From Diphasiastrum complanatum (taxonomy: Eukaryota > Streptophyta > Lycopodiopsida > Lycopodiales > Lycopodiaceae), in NCBI GenBank assembly GCA_029204225.1, contig CM055094.1, positions 17,536,402-17,600,401 of the forward strand: 64,000 bases of DNA, read 5' to 3'. Each line of letters opens with the position of its first letter. Position 1 is the stretch's first letter. Of the stretch, positions 45,667 through 56,889 are shown piece by piece. The translations under genes and the position numbers were made by a program. The notes beneath the pieces are model-generated. The model was not told where the DNA came from. It made no database searches and was given only the letters and a program-made list of their open reading frames with translations.

Positions 45667-46260
45667 ATGGCCTTTTGCCTTGAATGGAGATATGGACATT
45701 GCTACAAGAATTGTCCTATTAAACCTGGAACAAGTGCACCCTTGAATTTAATCTCAATGCAACCAACAATAGTTCTAGGAAGGACACTACAAGCTAAAAG
45801 CATTCTGACATACTGGCTCAATTCAGAACCAGAACCAACCACAAAGGAGCCCTTATACTGTGTGGGCTATGAAGAAACAAGCAACATCCTCCATATTGGG
45901 ACAACGTGGAAAAGTGAAGAGCACAACATCACCCTTGAAATCAAGCGCAAGAGATTCGAGGACAAAGCAATAGTGGTAGATGGAAGATCAAATGTGAATA
46001 TGATATCCACTACCTTGTATCAAAAATGGGGTTTGCAAGGACTGAAACCAGCGAAATTTGTCATCAAACTAGCAGATCAATCGTGTGTAAAACCAAAAGG
46101 TGTAGTTGACAACATTCCGATAGAAATAGCAGAAATGTAGCTCATAATCACTTTTATGGTGATGGATATACCAGAGTCCCCTTCTGCCTACCACGTTTTA
46201 CTAGGCAGACCTTGGTTGAGGATCACACAAGTAGTTCACAACTAGGGAACCAAAAAACTT
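45667..46260 (+). pseudogene. Second retropepsin-like domain, different gypsy lineage
   Basis: IVVDGRSNVNMISTTLYQKW has the strand order of a retropepsin active site, with DGRS in place of DSGS. Then KFVIKLADQSCVKPKGVV and, after a stop, SAYHVLLGRPWLRITQVV, a standard gypsy protease end. This lineage (LADQ.. and LLGRPWL) differs from the DSGSG protease 1.3 kb upstream, so two elements are joined here. The changed active site argues against activity. Confidence 0.75.
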
Positions 46261-46437
46261 ACCTTTGAGAATAGACAGTAGGCTGTAAAGGTTGACCCAA
46301 CCACATGGGCGGTGAAACCAATTACACCAAAAGCTGATGACGAATTGTCAACCATCGATCACACAATTGATCGCTCAAGGCAAGCCAAGGGAGGTCACTA
46401 CGACTCTAAAATAAATATCGTGAGATGAACGGATGCA

Positions 46438-47397
46438 TTGACGACAGTTGACTATATGGCTGAGCATGCTTGTCAACCTAATTCAGATCTAGAACCCAAC
46501 ATATCTTCACCCAAGTGCTATACCATGGACACACCAATTACTTTCGAGGTGAATATGATCAATGTAGCATGGCTGTCTGCAGAAACTATTGAGAACCTTG
46601 TGGACGATGATTTAGTCCCTTGGCAACATGCTTTTAACTACAACAAGGAAATTCAGCTGACTAACGACCAAGTTCTGCAACATATGGACCCATATTGCGA
46701 ATGAGGAAAGCCACCTCAAAGATCACCCATGGCGAAGCTTTTTAGGATAGATCCACCAAAGACGCCAATGACTAAGAAGAACCAGATGAAACAATGCTAT
46801 AATTAGGTGATCTGATGGATCGATCTACCAGAAGAAGCAATAGCCACGGTGCATATTGATATTCATAATCATGAAGCGAATGTCAACCTAATTCCCAAGA
46901 TAGCCTACACCATGTGGGACAAAAAAAAAAGTCATTTCTACATTCAATACCATGACAGATTGCACCGTGTGCGTGTCAACACTGACTCACTGGCAACAAT
47001 AGGAATTGCTACTGGTACCCGCCAAAAACCCTCTCATCGTAGTGCCCCTGCCCTCATCCAACTATTTTTAACTCCACTCGGTCCTGACACCCAGCTAAAG
47101 ACTAACAATGGTTATTTGATAGAGGCTATCAATAACCCCATTGTTCAATCCGCCTCCTATCTCCTAAATAACTTCCTAGTCATTTCCAGCTTGCGCAAGG
47201 AGTGCATACAATCTAACCTCATGAGCCAAATTGTGGAATCCTATATGGAGTTCCCTAACCCCTCTGTAGTGCCCTATGACTGGTCCACCTTTGACCTCAA
47301 TGAACTAAGGCTGGCCATTAAACCCAATTCGTGCAATCGAATAGCCACCGGGCCCATGCTATACAACCTTGCATGTACTCTCCTCAATGATACATAA
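46438..47397 (+). pseudogene. Unrecognised ORFs downstream of the second protease
   Basis: The frame 46438-46704 (acidic, PWQHAFNYNKEIQLTNDQVL) may be a protease-RT linker. The frame 46849-47397 (182 codons, starting from GTG) contains IAYTMWDKKKSHFYIQYHDR and ELRLAIKPNSCNRIATGPML. I recognise no domain. It is longer than expected by chance in AT-rich DNA and lies on the element's strand. Confidence 0.4.
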
Positions 47398-47583
47398 AAT
47401 GCCTACATCTCTTGAGAGAAAAGAGATATGGCAAGATTTGAAAAAAGAAGAGCGGCAACCAAAATACACGGATTGAGAAAACTCAAAACTCAGAAATAAA
47501 AAAATCAGCGGCATGACAACATTTGAATCAAAGATCAATCTCATTCTTCAAGTGCTACGTGAAATGATAAACTGGTATTTGAA

Positions 47584-49617
47584 ATGTATAAAGGTGCTGA
47601 GTATGTTTCATTTATTTATTTTTTTGTTGAATTGATATTGGATCGTAATCTGCTTTTTCTTCTTACAATGAAAAAATTTCATTTCCATATAGACCTTCCT
47701 GAAGAATATGCTCCTTTGATTAAAAGAGGTGTCAAAGCATCTTGCTTGTCAGTTGATGATTGTTTGCGCTATTAGGACTAACGGAAAAGCAAATTTGGAC
47801 CTCTGGGTAGACGAGACATTATATCCTAAAGATCTATATTCCATGCAGCATCCCAAATTTTCTTCTGCTACTCAATTGATATATTTTGTCTGTCTTGGAA
47901 AGAATGGTTTTCTAGGTTATTGTTAAAGATTAGATGAATATCGTAACGCATTTTCAATGGAAAGAATTTATTGTTTAGAGGATGTAATTATACGTATATC
48001 TTCAGATTGTGGTAAAAAAGACAATGTTTTACGAATAAAATTGCTAGAGAATGAGGTTCTCCAAAAAGAAAATGAAAATCTACGAAATAATAGTGAATTA
48101 TTGCAAAAAATCATAGTGAGTACAAGAAAAGAGATTGATCAAATGAAAATCGAATTGAATAATGGTCGTTCTGCATACTCACAACTATTGAAAGATGTTG
48201 ACTTGATAGGTAAAAAGGTAAAAACAAAAAACTGAAAGCGAGTGATCAACACAAATATTCATAATTTGTCATCAATAGGAGGCTATCGGAAAAGGAGAAT
48301 TTATGCATTCAAGTAAGTTTTTGACTTTTGGCCTTTGCAATCTTTTTTATACTTCAAAAGTTCAGATCTTATATTGTTTTAACATGACTGTAAATTGTAA
48401 CATTAATCATCTATTATTATTTTTTTCTTTTTTTGAAGATTTGCATTGGTTGGGAATCAAAATGTGAAATGTCTTCAAGTGATAGGTCAAGTGGAAGGTC
48501 AAGTGGGAGACCATCTAGGAGAAGATCTCATGAGGAGCCCAAAGAATATAATCAACAGTGGTAGAATCTATCTCCCCAACGAAGAGATAGAATAAAATTT
48601 TTTGTGTTATCTTCTTCGGGTGAATCATCCGAGAGAAGAGCTTCCGAGGATGCCCCTTTCCCAATCAAAGGACAAAAAATCTATGTCTTACAATCAGTCA
48701 AATAACATGTTTGTCGATATGAATACGTTATTAAGATTTATTATACATTTCTATGATATTTCCACGGAAAAGGTAGACAGTAAGATAGTCTTGGTACTGA
48801 AGCTGGATGAATCAGAACTTATTAAAGGACAAAAAATGGAGAGAGTGAGTATAATACTCATGAATGGAGCACTTCAAAAGACTAACGATCAAGGAGATTT
48901 TAACTTCAATGTTCAGAACGAGAATGACATCTGGTGGTTGGCAGCCTTTGAGGTATGATATTTTAAAATCTAATGAGTTTTGATATTGTATGTTACTTGG
49001 GTTTTGATATTGTTATCAATTGACTAGTTTTTTGTCTATCCATTTTTTAGGTTTTAAAGGAAGATCATGACATTCTGTCATGGGTGTTTAGCAAAACAAC
49101 ATATCCCAGAATCATCAAAGAGCATATGGATAGGGAACTTTTCAATGTCCTTGGAATGGGAGACTTCAAGATAGAGTGGCATTTGGCTGGTGATTTGAAA
49201 TCTTTAAAATGTATGTTCAACGTTTTCCATGGACCAAGCTCCAAAACTCCATGTTTATATTGTATGAAATCATCAAATGACATGACCAAGAATACAAGAA
49301 TAACAAGAGACAAAGAGGATCCAAATTGGAAACCTGTTCTGCCAATTCCTCTACAAAATGTACATATTTGCACTCTCCATGCTGAGGGTAGAATAATCGA
49401 AAAGCTTGTGTATTGTCACATATTATATGCTTGGGAATTATCTTCCAAGGAGGCTATTTCTAGATTAGAAGATGTTCTGTCTAAAGCAGGTCTCCATAAA
49501 GGACATGTCAAATTACAAAAGGACTTTAAGCTTTCGAGAAAAAAAGAAAATGTACCTTGCAAGCCAAGCATTGGCGGTGTAAAGGCACAAAATTTTTTAT
49601 CAAACCATTTAGGATAA
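47584..49617 (+). pseudogene. Intron-containing DDE-like transposase relic
   Basis: Segments in order: 47671-47800 (LPEEYAPLIKRGVKASCLSV), 47778-47925 (NLDLWVDETLYPKDLY), 47957-48235 with a Leu/Glu/Asn-rich coiled coil (LLENEVLQKENENLRN), a Ser/Arg-rich part near 48480-48530, then 48602-48952 with VLVLKLDESELIKGQKMERV (Asp at 48806). A clean intron GAG|GTATGA...TTTTTTAG|GTT (48953-49050, 98 bp, phase 0) leads to 49051-49617 with WHLAGDLKSLKCMF (Asp at 49192), PCLYC (Cys 49252 and 49261), NVHICTLHAEGRIIEKLVYC and CKPSIGGVKAQNFLSNH. The layout D, then GDxK, CxxC and H...H is that of cut-and-paste DDE transposases with a zinc-binding insert. Stops and a frameshift near 47770 make it a pseudogene. 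The C-terminal part is represented by 17869-18175 (-). Confidence 0.68.
48953..49050 (+). other. Spliceosomal intron in the DDE-like gene
   Basis: GT at 48953, AG at 49050, pyrimidine-rich 3' end (TTTTTTAG), 98 bp, phase 0. The protein reading is continuous across it (AAFE|VLKEDHDILSWVF). Confidence 0.75.
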
Positions 49618-50160
49618 ATTTGGCATTTTAAATGCATCTGGCATGTCGGCGAAGGTTTCTAAGTATAGGAAGATGCTCGATGAAGGTTCTCAAAATGGCA
49701 TAATGCTTAACATTCGCCAAAGGTAAAAATAGGTACCAACTGGTTAAAAGAATGTTCGCCCAACTTAGTATGGATATATCTGAGGTGGATCTTGCTTCTA
49801 AAAACTCGACAAACAATTCTAACTCAGTTTGTGCAAAAAATGACCAAAAAAATAATTTCTCAGGTCATTTTTCACATAAGATCTGATTCCTGAAAATATT
49901 TTCCTTTAATTCTTTCTGATCTGATGACATTTCTAACTTTTGCTCATCTGTCCTTTCTCACTTTTTTTTTCATACTATCTTTTCCAAAAAAATATATCAA
50001 TTAAGTAGTAAAACCAAAAATTAAAAAAACAAATAAAATAAAAGCATCATTCGCAATCATGTTAACTGAACTAGCGATGTAGGCTGCCAAAACTTACGTA
50101 GTCGGCTGCCATTCACTAGAGTATCAAAACATTTTCCATCCAGATACTCAAGAATAATTG
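49618..50160. other. AT-rich sequence between relics
   Basis: A decayed continuation of the DDE-like gene may reach about 49850, but the frame is lost. After that come poly-A and low-complexity sequence with no gene recognised. Confidence 0.4.
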
Positions 50161-51868
50161 TTCCATAGTTCAGTATTTCTTTGACTTTATATGTCCTTCA
50201 CCGATAAACTTCAATTTCCCCTTGATCAACTTAGTTTTATACATCAACGCTAGATCTCCTTCTTTCAGATCTTTTCTGTGTAACCATTGATCATGCCATG
50301 CCTTATGGTGAGCTTTCTCTGCTCCTAATGCATGAACTACCATCAATCTAGTTTCACACAATTTGTGCAAATCTTCATAACGCAATTGTAAAGGTTTATC
50401 TTCATCTAATCGCTCTGTTGCTGCTATGCGTAAGGATAGTATTAAGAATTCAGTCGGCATGACAACATCTTGACCATAAACCATTTGGAAGGGTGTTTGA
50501 TGTGTGCTACCCTTATAAGTGGTTCTGAATGTCCATAATGCTGCATGCAATTTATGTTCCCAATCAGACTGACTCGCTTCAACTGTTTTTGTCATAATAG
50601 CGTAGAGAATCTTATTGAAAGGTTCAGCTTGGCCATTAACCCTAGGATAGTATGGAAAGGAGTACTAAATCGGTGTATAACAAAAAAATCTTCCAACAGA
50701 CACTTTATCATTTGATTAACAAAGTGTGTACCACGATCACTGACAATCTCAATCGGACATCCAAATCTGATAATGATATTTTCATAGAGAAACTTAGCCG
50801 TAGATTTTGCATCAGCAACTTTAACTGCTTTGGCTTCAACCCACTTGGTCATCTAGTCGGTTGCGATGATGATATATCTGGCTTGAGATCCTTGTGTCGC
50901 AGGATGAATAGGACCAATATAATCTAGGCTCCATTTTTCACAAGGCGCTTGCGATAAAATTGGATGTAAGGGTCCATAGTTCTGTTTCGTAGGCCATCAT
51001 GCTCGTTGGCAAACAACACATGACTGAATATAATTTTCGGTGTCTTTATGAAGTGTAGTCCACCAACAATATGATTGCAAAAGTTTGCAAATAGTAATAT
51101 CTGTAGAGAAATGTCCTCCGCCTATGCCATCATGTGAAAACATTATCAAATCAGGTATTTCATGCGGTAAAACACATCTATGAAAAATATTATCCATTCT
51201 GCGACGATACAATTGTCCAGCAATCAATTGATAAGGTTGTGCCTTATGAATTAATTGTCTCTTCTATACTTTTGTCAAGGAGTCATGAGGTTGTCCTAGC
51301 ATCAGGTACTCAACAATATTCGTTGCCTACTCAAGTGCTGGTTCTACATAGAATAACGCAGCATCTAGAGGCTCATCATCCACTTCAGTATTAACTGGTG
51401 CGGATTCAATTCATGAAACATGGTCATCGAGATAATGTTGTTTTCCCTTATGAACCACAACTCAAAAATCAAACTCGGTCAATAAAAGTAACCATCTTGC
51501 AATACGTCTGGTATTGCATGTCTTGTTTACCAAATAAAGCAACGACTGATGATCCGTAGAAAATGCAAAGTGTGTTTCCATGAGGTCATGTCAAAAAAAA
51601 AATTATGGCTAATGCTTCACGTTCTATTGTTGAATATTTCTTCTCTGGATCTGTAAATTATTTGCTTGCAAATTGTATTGGATAATCCTTCTTGTATTCA
51701 CCTAGCTGTGTCAAAAGTGATCCAATCGCATATTTGGAGGCATTAGTGTGAACATGAAATTCAATTGTCCAATCTGGAGAACATAGTATTGGTGCTGAAG
51801 CTAATGCTTTTTTTAATTTTTCAAAGGCTTCTAATGCCTCAATTGTCCAAATAGGAACAATAGTCAGT
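50160..51868 (-). pseudogene. Ty3/gypsy RNase H-integrase relic
   Basis: RNase H on the - strand: PILCSPDWTIEFHVHTNASK, YSTIEREALAIIFF, FSTDHQSLLYLVNKT (51810-51500). Integrase: HHCC zinc finger HDGIGGGHFSTDIT, CWWTTLHKDTENYIQSCVVC (51150-51000), core with TKWVEAKAVKVADAKSTAKF and CPIEIVSDRGTHFVNQMI (50850-50700), then SDWEHKLHAALWTFRTTYK, TPFQMVYGQDVVMPTEF and the C-terminal KEGDLALMYKTKLIKGKLKF (50230-50190). Four or more breaks. RT is missing upstream; 51869 onwards is other sequence. Similar domain style to the integrase of element 1. Confidence 0.86.
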
Positions 51869-51950
51869 TTGTATATAGGTCTCGCAAGATCAGCAAAGAA
51901 TATAATGAAGATTCAATAATAAAAAGCAAAAAATGTGTGGATCCAAAATG

Positions 51951-52034
51951 CTTCTTGGTTTCCAAGGGGAGGCTCGAACCTGGGACCAAAGAAACTTTGG
52001 ATGCCAAGATAACCAGTTGAGCCAACCCCGTTGT
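51951..52034 (-). mobile_element. 84-bp tRNA-derived SINE with 15-bp target duplication
   Basis: On the - strand it starts near GGGGTTGGCTCAACTGG (A box TGGCTCAACTGG) and has a B box GGTTCGAGCCT 50 bp downstream, then CCCCTTGGAAACCAAGAAG. It is flanked by perfect 15-bp direct repeats TGTGGATCCAAAATG at 51936-51950 and 52035-52049. The A and B boxes are the internal RNA polymerase III promoter. A related decayed copy is at 32937-33010. Confidence 0.82.
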
Positions 52035-52520
52035 TGTGGATCCAAAATGGCATGAGATAGCTACAAAGCTTTGGTTCTTTATCACAAAATATGAGGAGAA
52101 CTACACATATTTATGGAGTTTGAGGTAGCTCGAGGTGGAACCACATCCATCCATCATTTAATGACATCTAAAGTGAAAATTAGAGTCTATGTGACATTTG
52201 TCACTTCTCATGCATGAAACTCTACCAACTTTTTCCAAGTGTACTAGTTCTAACTAGAAATGTACAAATCATCATGCATGTGTCCATTACACTTTGTGCA
52301 TGCCTTGCATGTCACTATGGATCACTTACAATTAATGCATGTGAATTGCCACGAGTTTCTACAAGCATAATTTGCTATTTCTATGTCTACAAACTATATG
52401 CAATTCGTACTTATCATTCTAGATATGACATATCCATGTAGCTTGAGTTCTATTTAGGCCAAACTTGGCATTTTGCATTTATGAACAACATACTTGCATG
52501 GTACAATATTTGTAGCAAGC
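52035..52520 (-). repeat. LTR-B copy, partial
   Basis: About 485 bp matching 27455-27955 in opposite orientation. The SINE at 51951-52034 inserted at its edge, as the duplicated TGTGGATCCAAAATG is LTR-B sequence (TTTTGGATCTAAAC-like in the other copy). No internal sequence of element B lies next to it. Confidence 0.78.
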
Positions 52521-52715
52521 CTAAAGTCAAGATGGATTATTTTTCCATTTCACCAATAATTTTTTAGGTCCTTACATTATAGTTGAACATATTGTTTCAA
52601 AATTATATTGTAGAATACTACAACTCATTTTACAAAAGATATAGGAGATAGATACAAAAATATATATTATGAGTATATTCAAACACATTCACATGATAAT
52701 ACATACATTGTGCAC

Positions 52716-52718
<3 letters not shown>

Positions 52719-52757
<39 letters not shown>
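52719..52757. repeat. (TG)n(CG)n alternating purine-pyrimidine tract
   Basis: About 15 TG units followed by 4-5 CG units. Confidence 0.95.
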
Positions 52758-52758
<1 letters not shown>

Positions 52759-52800
52759 TGCTCATGCATCCAAAACACATGCATGTGTAAGGACCTCTTT

Positions 52801-52858
52801 ACAAAAAAAAAAAGGGGCAAAAAGGGGGGGGGGGTTGGGTTTAAAGAAAAGGGGGGCA
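52801..52858. repeat. A-tract and G-tract low-complexity stretch
   Basis: A run of 11 A, then GGGGCAAAAAGGGGGGGGGG and AAAAGGGGGG. Possibly a mix of real low complexity and sequencing slippage. Confidence 0.7.
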
Positions 52859-54166
52859 CTAGTTCAATTCAATAAGATCACTTTGGAATACCACGCATCA
52901 TAAAGTCTATAATGGAATATTTCTAAGACACATAGGTCATGTCAAGGCAATTGTATGGTAGTTTCCCCAAAAAAGCTAAAATCATTTATACAATATGTAA
53001 AGCTTTATACATTTGTCATTGTGATTTTGTACCATGCCTACATTGAGCTTGTTGATTTAAGAGATTGTTCTATTCCATTCACTTTAATAATACAACATAC
53101 AAGCTATCATCAATCATGCCTAATTTGAGTGAATTTTAATGTGTTATAGTGTATTTCATCTCAAATCAGGCTGATAGGCTTGTACGGGTTTACACCACAT
53201 TGTGTTTAAAAAATGTAAAATTTTGGCCTATTTGTATGCTCATTTTACAGGATTGTATGGGTTATGTATATGCACAAATAATATATCAAGACATGAACAT
53301 GGAAAATTTGTGTGTTTGTGTAAGTTAAAAAAGAAATTGTTTGTTCAATGGCATCTCATGACAATTACTTGTAAAAGCTAGATTGCATAGTCAAAAAGGT
53401 CTACTAACTAGTAGCTAAAACCTTCACTTTGTAGTTTACAATATATAGTTTAGTTGCATTTCCATAATCATAAAGTTGACGATATGCTTAAGCACAAAGT
53501 TATATCGAAAAAAAAACATTTCTTACCAATGAAATGACTCAATTCTCGAATGACTTGGTTTATTTTTCTAGCAAAAAAAGTATTTTCCTTACATCTTCTT
53601 GTGGTCCTTGATATAGATTGAACCATGAACATGTCGTATCAGCTTGAAAACTTGAATGCTATGAAAAGGCTTTGCCTTTGGCAGAGAAAAATGTTTGTTA
53701 GGAGTGTTTTCCTACTACTCGTTGGCTCCTTATTGTTCTCACTAGAGTGATTGTTTTCACCCTTGTACAAGGTGGGACTATTAGAGTTTTACTTTTCGTT
53801 GACATTGGTGCTTTCCTTGAGGTGCATGGTGATGTAGCTATGCTCTTGGGAGTTGTCTTCCTCACTTTGGTCCAAGGTGTGATTGACAATGTCCTCAAAG
53901 AGTACAAGAATGCATCTCTTTCTCCATCATCATCCTCACTAGTGTCAATATGTTGCACATCTTCTTGGTTTTAGTTGTCATCCTTCTTCGGAGTTTGTTC
54001 ATATAGTAATAATGTGGGTGCTTACTCATATCTCCATAGATTATTGACTAGCAAACTACTAAGTTGAAAAGACAACTACAAATGACTTACAAGTATACAA
54101 CTTAGCTAGTGGCATCCAAATATTTAATATGCATAGATGGACCAATAATGGCATTCTCAATATATA

Positions 54167-54224
54167 CATGACCACACATGCTCAATTACGGCTCTCATGA
54201 CCACATATGCTCAATTACGGCTCT
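54167..54224 (+). repeat. 29-bp tandem duplication
   Basis: CATGACCACACATGCTCAAT... (54167-54195) repeated at 54196-54224 with one change. It lies directly left of the foldback at 54232-54379. Confidence 0.93.
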
Positions 54225-54231
54225 CATTAGA

Positions 54232-54379
54232 GAGTGCACTGCATGCACTCCCTGCACCATGTCAGGGAGTGCAATGGTGCAATCCTCACCATTGCACTCC
54301 TTCAACAAAAAAATTCTTCCTCTGTGAGCCGCAAATCCACTCCCTAACATGGTGCAGGGAGAGTCTGCAATGCACTTGC
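54232..54379. repeat. Nested foldback element
   Basis: Outer arms of about 45 bases (54232-54276 and 54336-54379) are imperfect complements centred on CCTGCACCATGT. Inside is a perfect 14-bp stem GGAGTGCAATGGTG (54266-54279) and CACCATTGCACTCC (54287-54300) with a 7-base loop. A short foldback transposon (MITE-like) or a hairpin RNA source are both possible. Confidence 0.88.
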
Positions 54380-56775
54380 TAAGTAGACGCCTCAATTACC
54401 ATGGTGCACAATGCCCCACCACCAAACTAGACATAACGCCACGCTTCAATGAAGCCTTGGTTGTCTACAAGAGCATGTTGCATGAGCTTGAACTTCACTT
54501 TGGAGAAACAAACTAAATCTTTACCCTATGCATTGGTTGGGTGATCTTCAAAGGAGGACATCACAATAGACCAACCAATCATAGAAGAACACTCACCTCA
54601 TAGAACAACTTAATGAGCTACCAACTATTTGCAAATATTTACATCTCCATGTACATGATGTGTTGCCAATGACATTTTCACAAAGGCCCCACCAATGATG
54701 TTTCTTCATAGCATTCAAGTCTCTTAAAAATTGTTGTTGGTAGGATATGTGGAAAGTCTAAGGAAGCAAGTTCTAAAAGTGGAAAGCCCAAAAGTAGTTG
54801 AAACTTGGAGTGTTATAGGGCTTAAAAATCTTTAAGTGTTGGTAGGAAGTTTTGAAAGTGGAAGCAAATTGCAAAGGAGTACGAAGTTTGCTAAATGACT
54901 CTTGAGAGGTTATCAAATATTCATGATACGTGTCTTTGAAAGCTAGCTTATAGAAATGTGGGGTGATTCTCACATATACATGATACCTGTCAAGTTTGGG
55001 TATTTTCAACTCAAAATTTTATGATACCAATTGATTTTGATAATAATTTAATGGTCTTTGTTTTATTGAACTTGCCAGTTTTGGATTTTTATGGGAACAA
55101 ATATACAATGACTAGAAATATTAGCTGATATTTTGTCACAAGTATGGCTTACACAAATATCCTAAAAACTCATAAAACAATTGTTATAAAGTTAGGCTCC
55201 TCAAAATCATTACTTTCAAAGTACAATAAATATTTTCATAAGTATCTCTCATTGAGAAGTCACTATCAAATTGACTTCTATGCAACATTTGAGAATTTTG
55301 TAAAAAACAAGAGGAAGGTGAAGGGCATTTCTCCTTGCAAAATCAAAACCTCAAATGAGATGCCGAGATAGGGTGGCAAAAAGGTTATTAACCACAAAAG
55401 ACTTTTTGTGTTGGCAAAGAAGGTTATTGGACCCACAAAGAGCTTTTATTCCTTTTGACAAGTCAATGTTTTTTTTTTTTTCCTTTTTGGTAAGGGCTCT
55501 TATTTTTATTATTATTAGTGAGGGGTTTGGCAAAAAATGGCCATGATTCACTAATATTATTGCAAGTGGCAAAGGTACTAGTTCTTTGATACTAAATGAG
55601 AGAGTCCTCAAAAAAGGGTGGTTTCAGACTACATTGCCTGGAAAGTCCCAAATTTAAAATGGAGTCCTGCCATTGGTCCCGAGAAGAAAAATGGGTCTCC
55701 TCCCTTTCAAATTTAGCTTGAGTTGTCAGCATGTGGCAAATGCGATGGCATGCGATCCATGCCACGTAAGGGAAACTCAAGCCCGCTTTTTTGGCTTGGG
55801 GACATTGCCCAGCATGTTGAGTATCTAGAGGCAACACAACAAAAATGAACCAATCGAATGGTAGGGATTTGAACTAGCCAATCATATTGTGGTCCTTCAT
55901 TTGGCACTTGTCAACAAAGTTTAAAAGGGGGATGGTCGTCAACCCACTTGCCAAATTTCAAAAAAAAGGCGGCGAGTCAAAGGACCTTGGCGCTAATGTG
56001 AGACCACCCTAAGACTAACAAGTGAATGGCTCATTTCCTCAAGGTTTAGGTTTCTAGTTGTACTCCACTCAAGTGCACAAAAGGAGAGCATACACAAAAC
56101 AAAACCATTCTACTGCCTCAAAAAAGCTAGATGGCCCAATTTTTTCAGGTCCCTCAAAATCTATGTAGTATTTAATCTATGGCAGTTAGACTTGGAAGTG
56201 TTAGTAGAAAACTTTCAAGCCAACCTTAGAAGAAACTTACCACATTTAAATGAAAGCACTAAACTACTATAATAAAACCAATAAATTTGAAAGTGAGGAC
56301 TAACATTATTGCATTTTTCTCAAGTAATTTTTTCTTTGAAGCTTCTTCATGTGGTCCTTGTTGTAGATTAAACCATGAATATATTATAGTATAAACTTGA
56401 AAAAACTTGGTTGCCATAGAAAGGCTTTGCCATATATAGACAAGGATTTTCGTTGGGAGTCTTGTCCTATTGCGCTCACTGGGAGTTGTTAACTTGTATT
56501 ATCATCAGCATTTCTTAATGAGAAGTCACCATCAACTGGACTTCTATGTAACATTCAAGAATTGTGTAAAGGAAGAGAGGAAGGTGAAAGGCATTGTGCT
56601 TACAGAATCACAGCCTCAAATGAGAGGCTGAGATAGGGTTTGGACAAAAAGGTTGTTGGGCCCACAAAAAGGTTCCTTTTGTGTTGGAAATGAAGGCTCC
56701 TTCCATAATACATTTATTGCTAAACTGTTCATTGGTAGGAAAAACCCTCACCGGTCATAAGGAATAGAAGCTGTT

Positions 56776-56889
56776 TTCGGATTTCCAAAAATTTTTAGGC
56801 TCGGCCCGGAGGGGCCGAGCCTAAAAATTTTTGGAAATCCGAACCGGGCAGAATGGCCTCTGCCCGGCCCCTTCCATTGCGTAATGGAA
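56776..56889. repeat. Three consecutive perfect hairpins, the first with a 32-bp stem
   Basis: Hairpin 1: arms 56776-56807 and 56812-56843, 32 bp perfect, loop GGAG; the arm core is AAAATTTTTAGGCTCGG. Hairpin 2: CCGGGCAGA/TCTGCCCGG (56844-56852, 56859-56867), loop ATGGCC. Hairpin 3: TTCCATT/AATGGAA (56872-56878, 56883-56889), loop GCGT. They are nearly end to end. GC-rich content contrasts with the AT-rich surroundings. Confidence 0.95.

Larger units (their letters stand above)
42211..47400 (+). mobile_element. Decayed Ty3/gypsy retrotransposon 2 (gag-protease part)
   Basis: Shares gag, knuckle, protease and linker order with element 1 (4.0-7.4 kb), and the protease segments align well. RT, RNase H and integrase do not follow on this strand. 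A second, different protease-like domain (45.7-46.3 kb) and an unrecognised ORF follow. The RNase H-integrase at 50.2-51.9 kb on the other strand might be its displaced 3' half. Confidence 0.75.

Noticed and set aside
51951-52034. Functional tRNA gene
   Set aside because: A and B boxes are present but the cloverleaf is poor and the 15-bp target duplications show a retroposed SINE.
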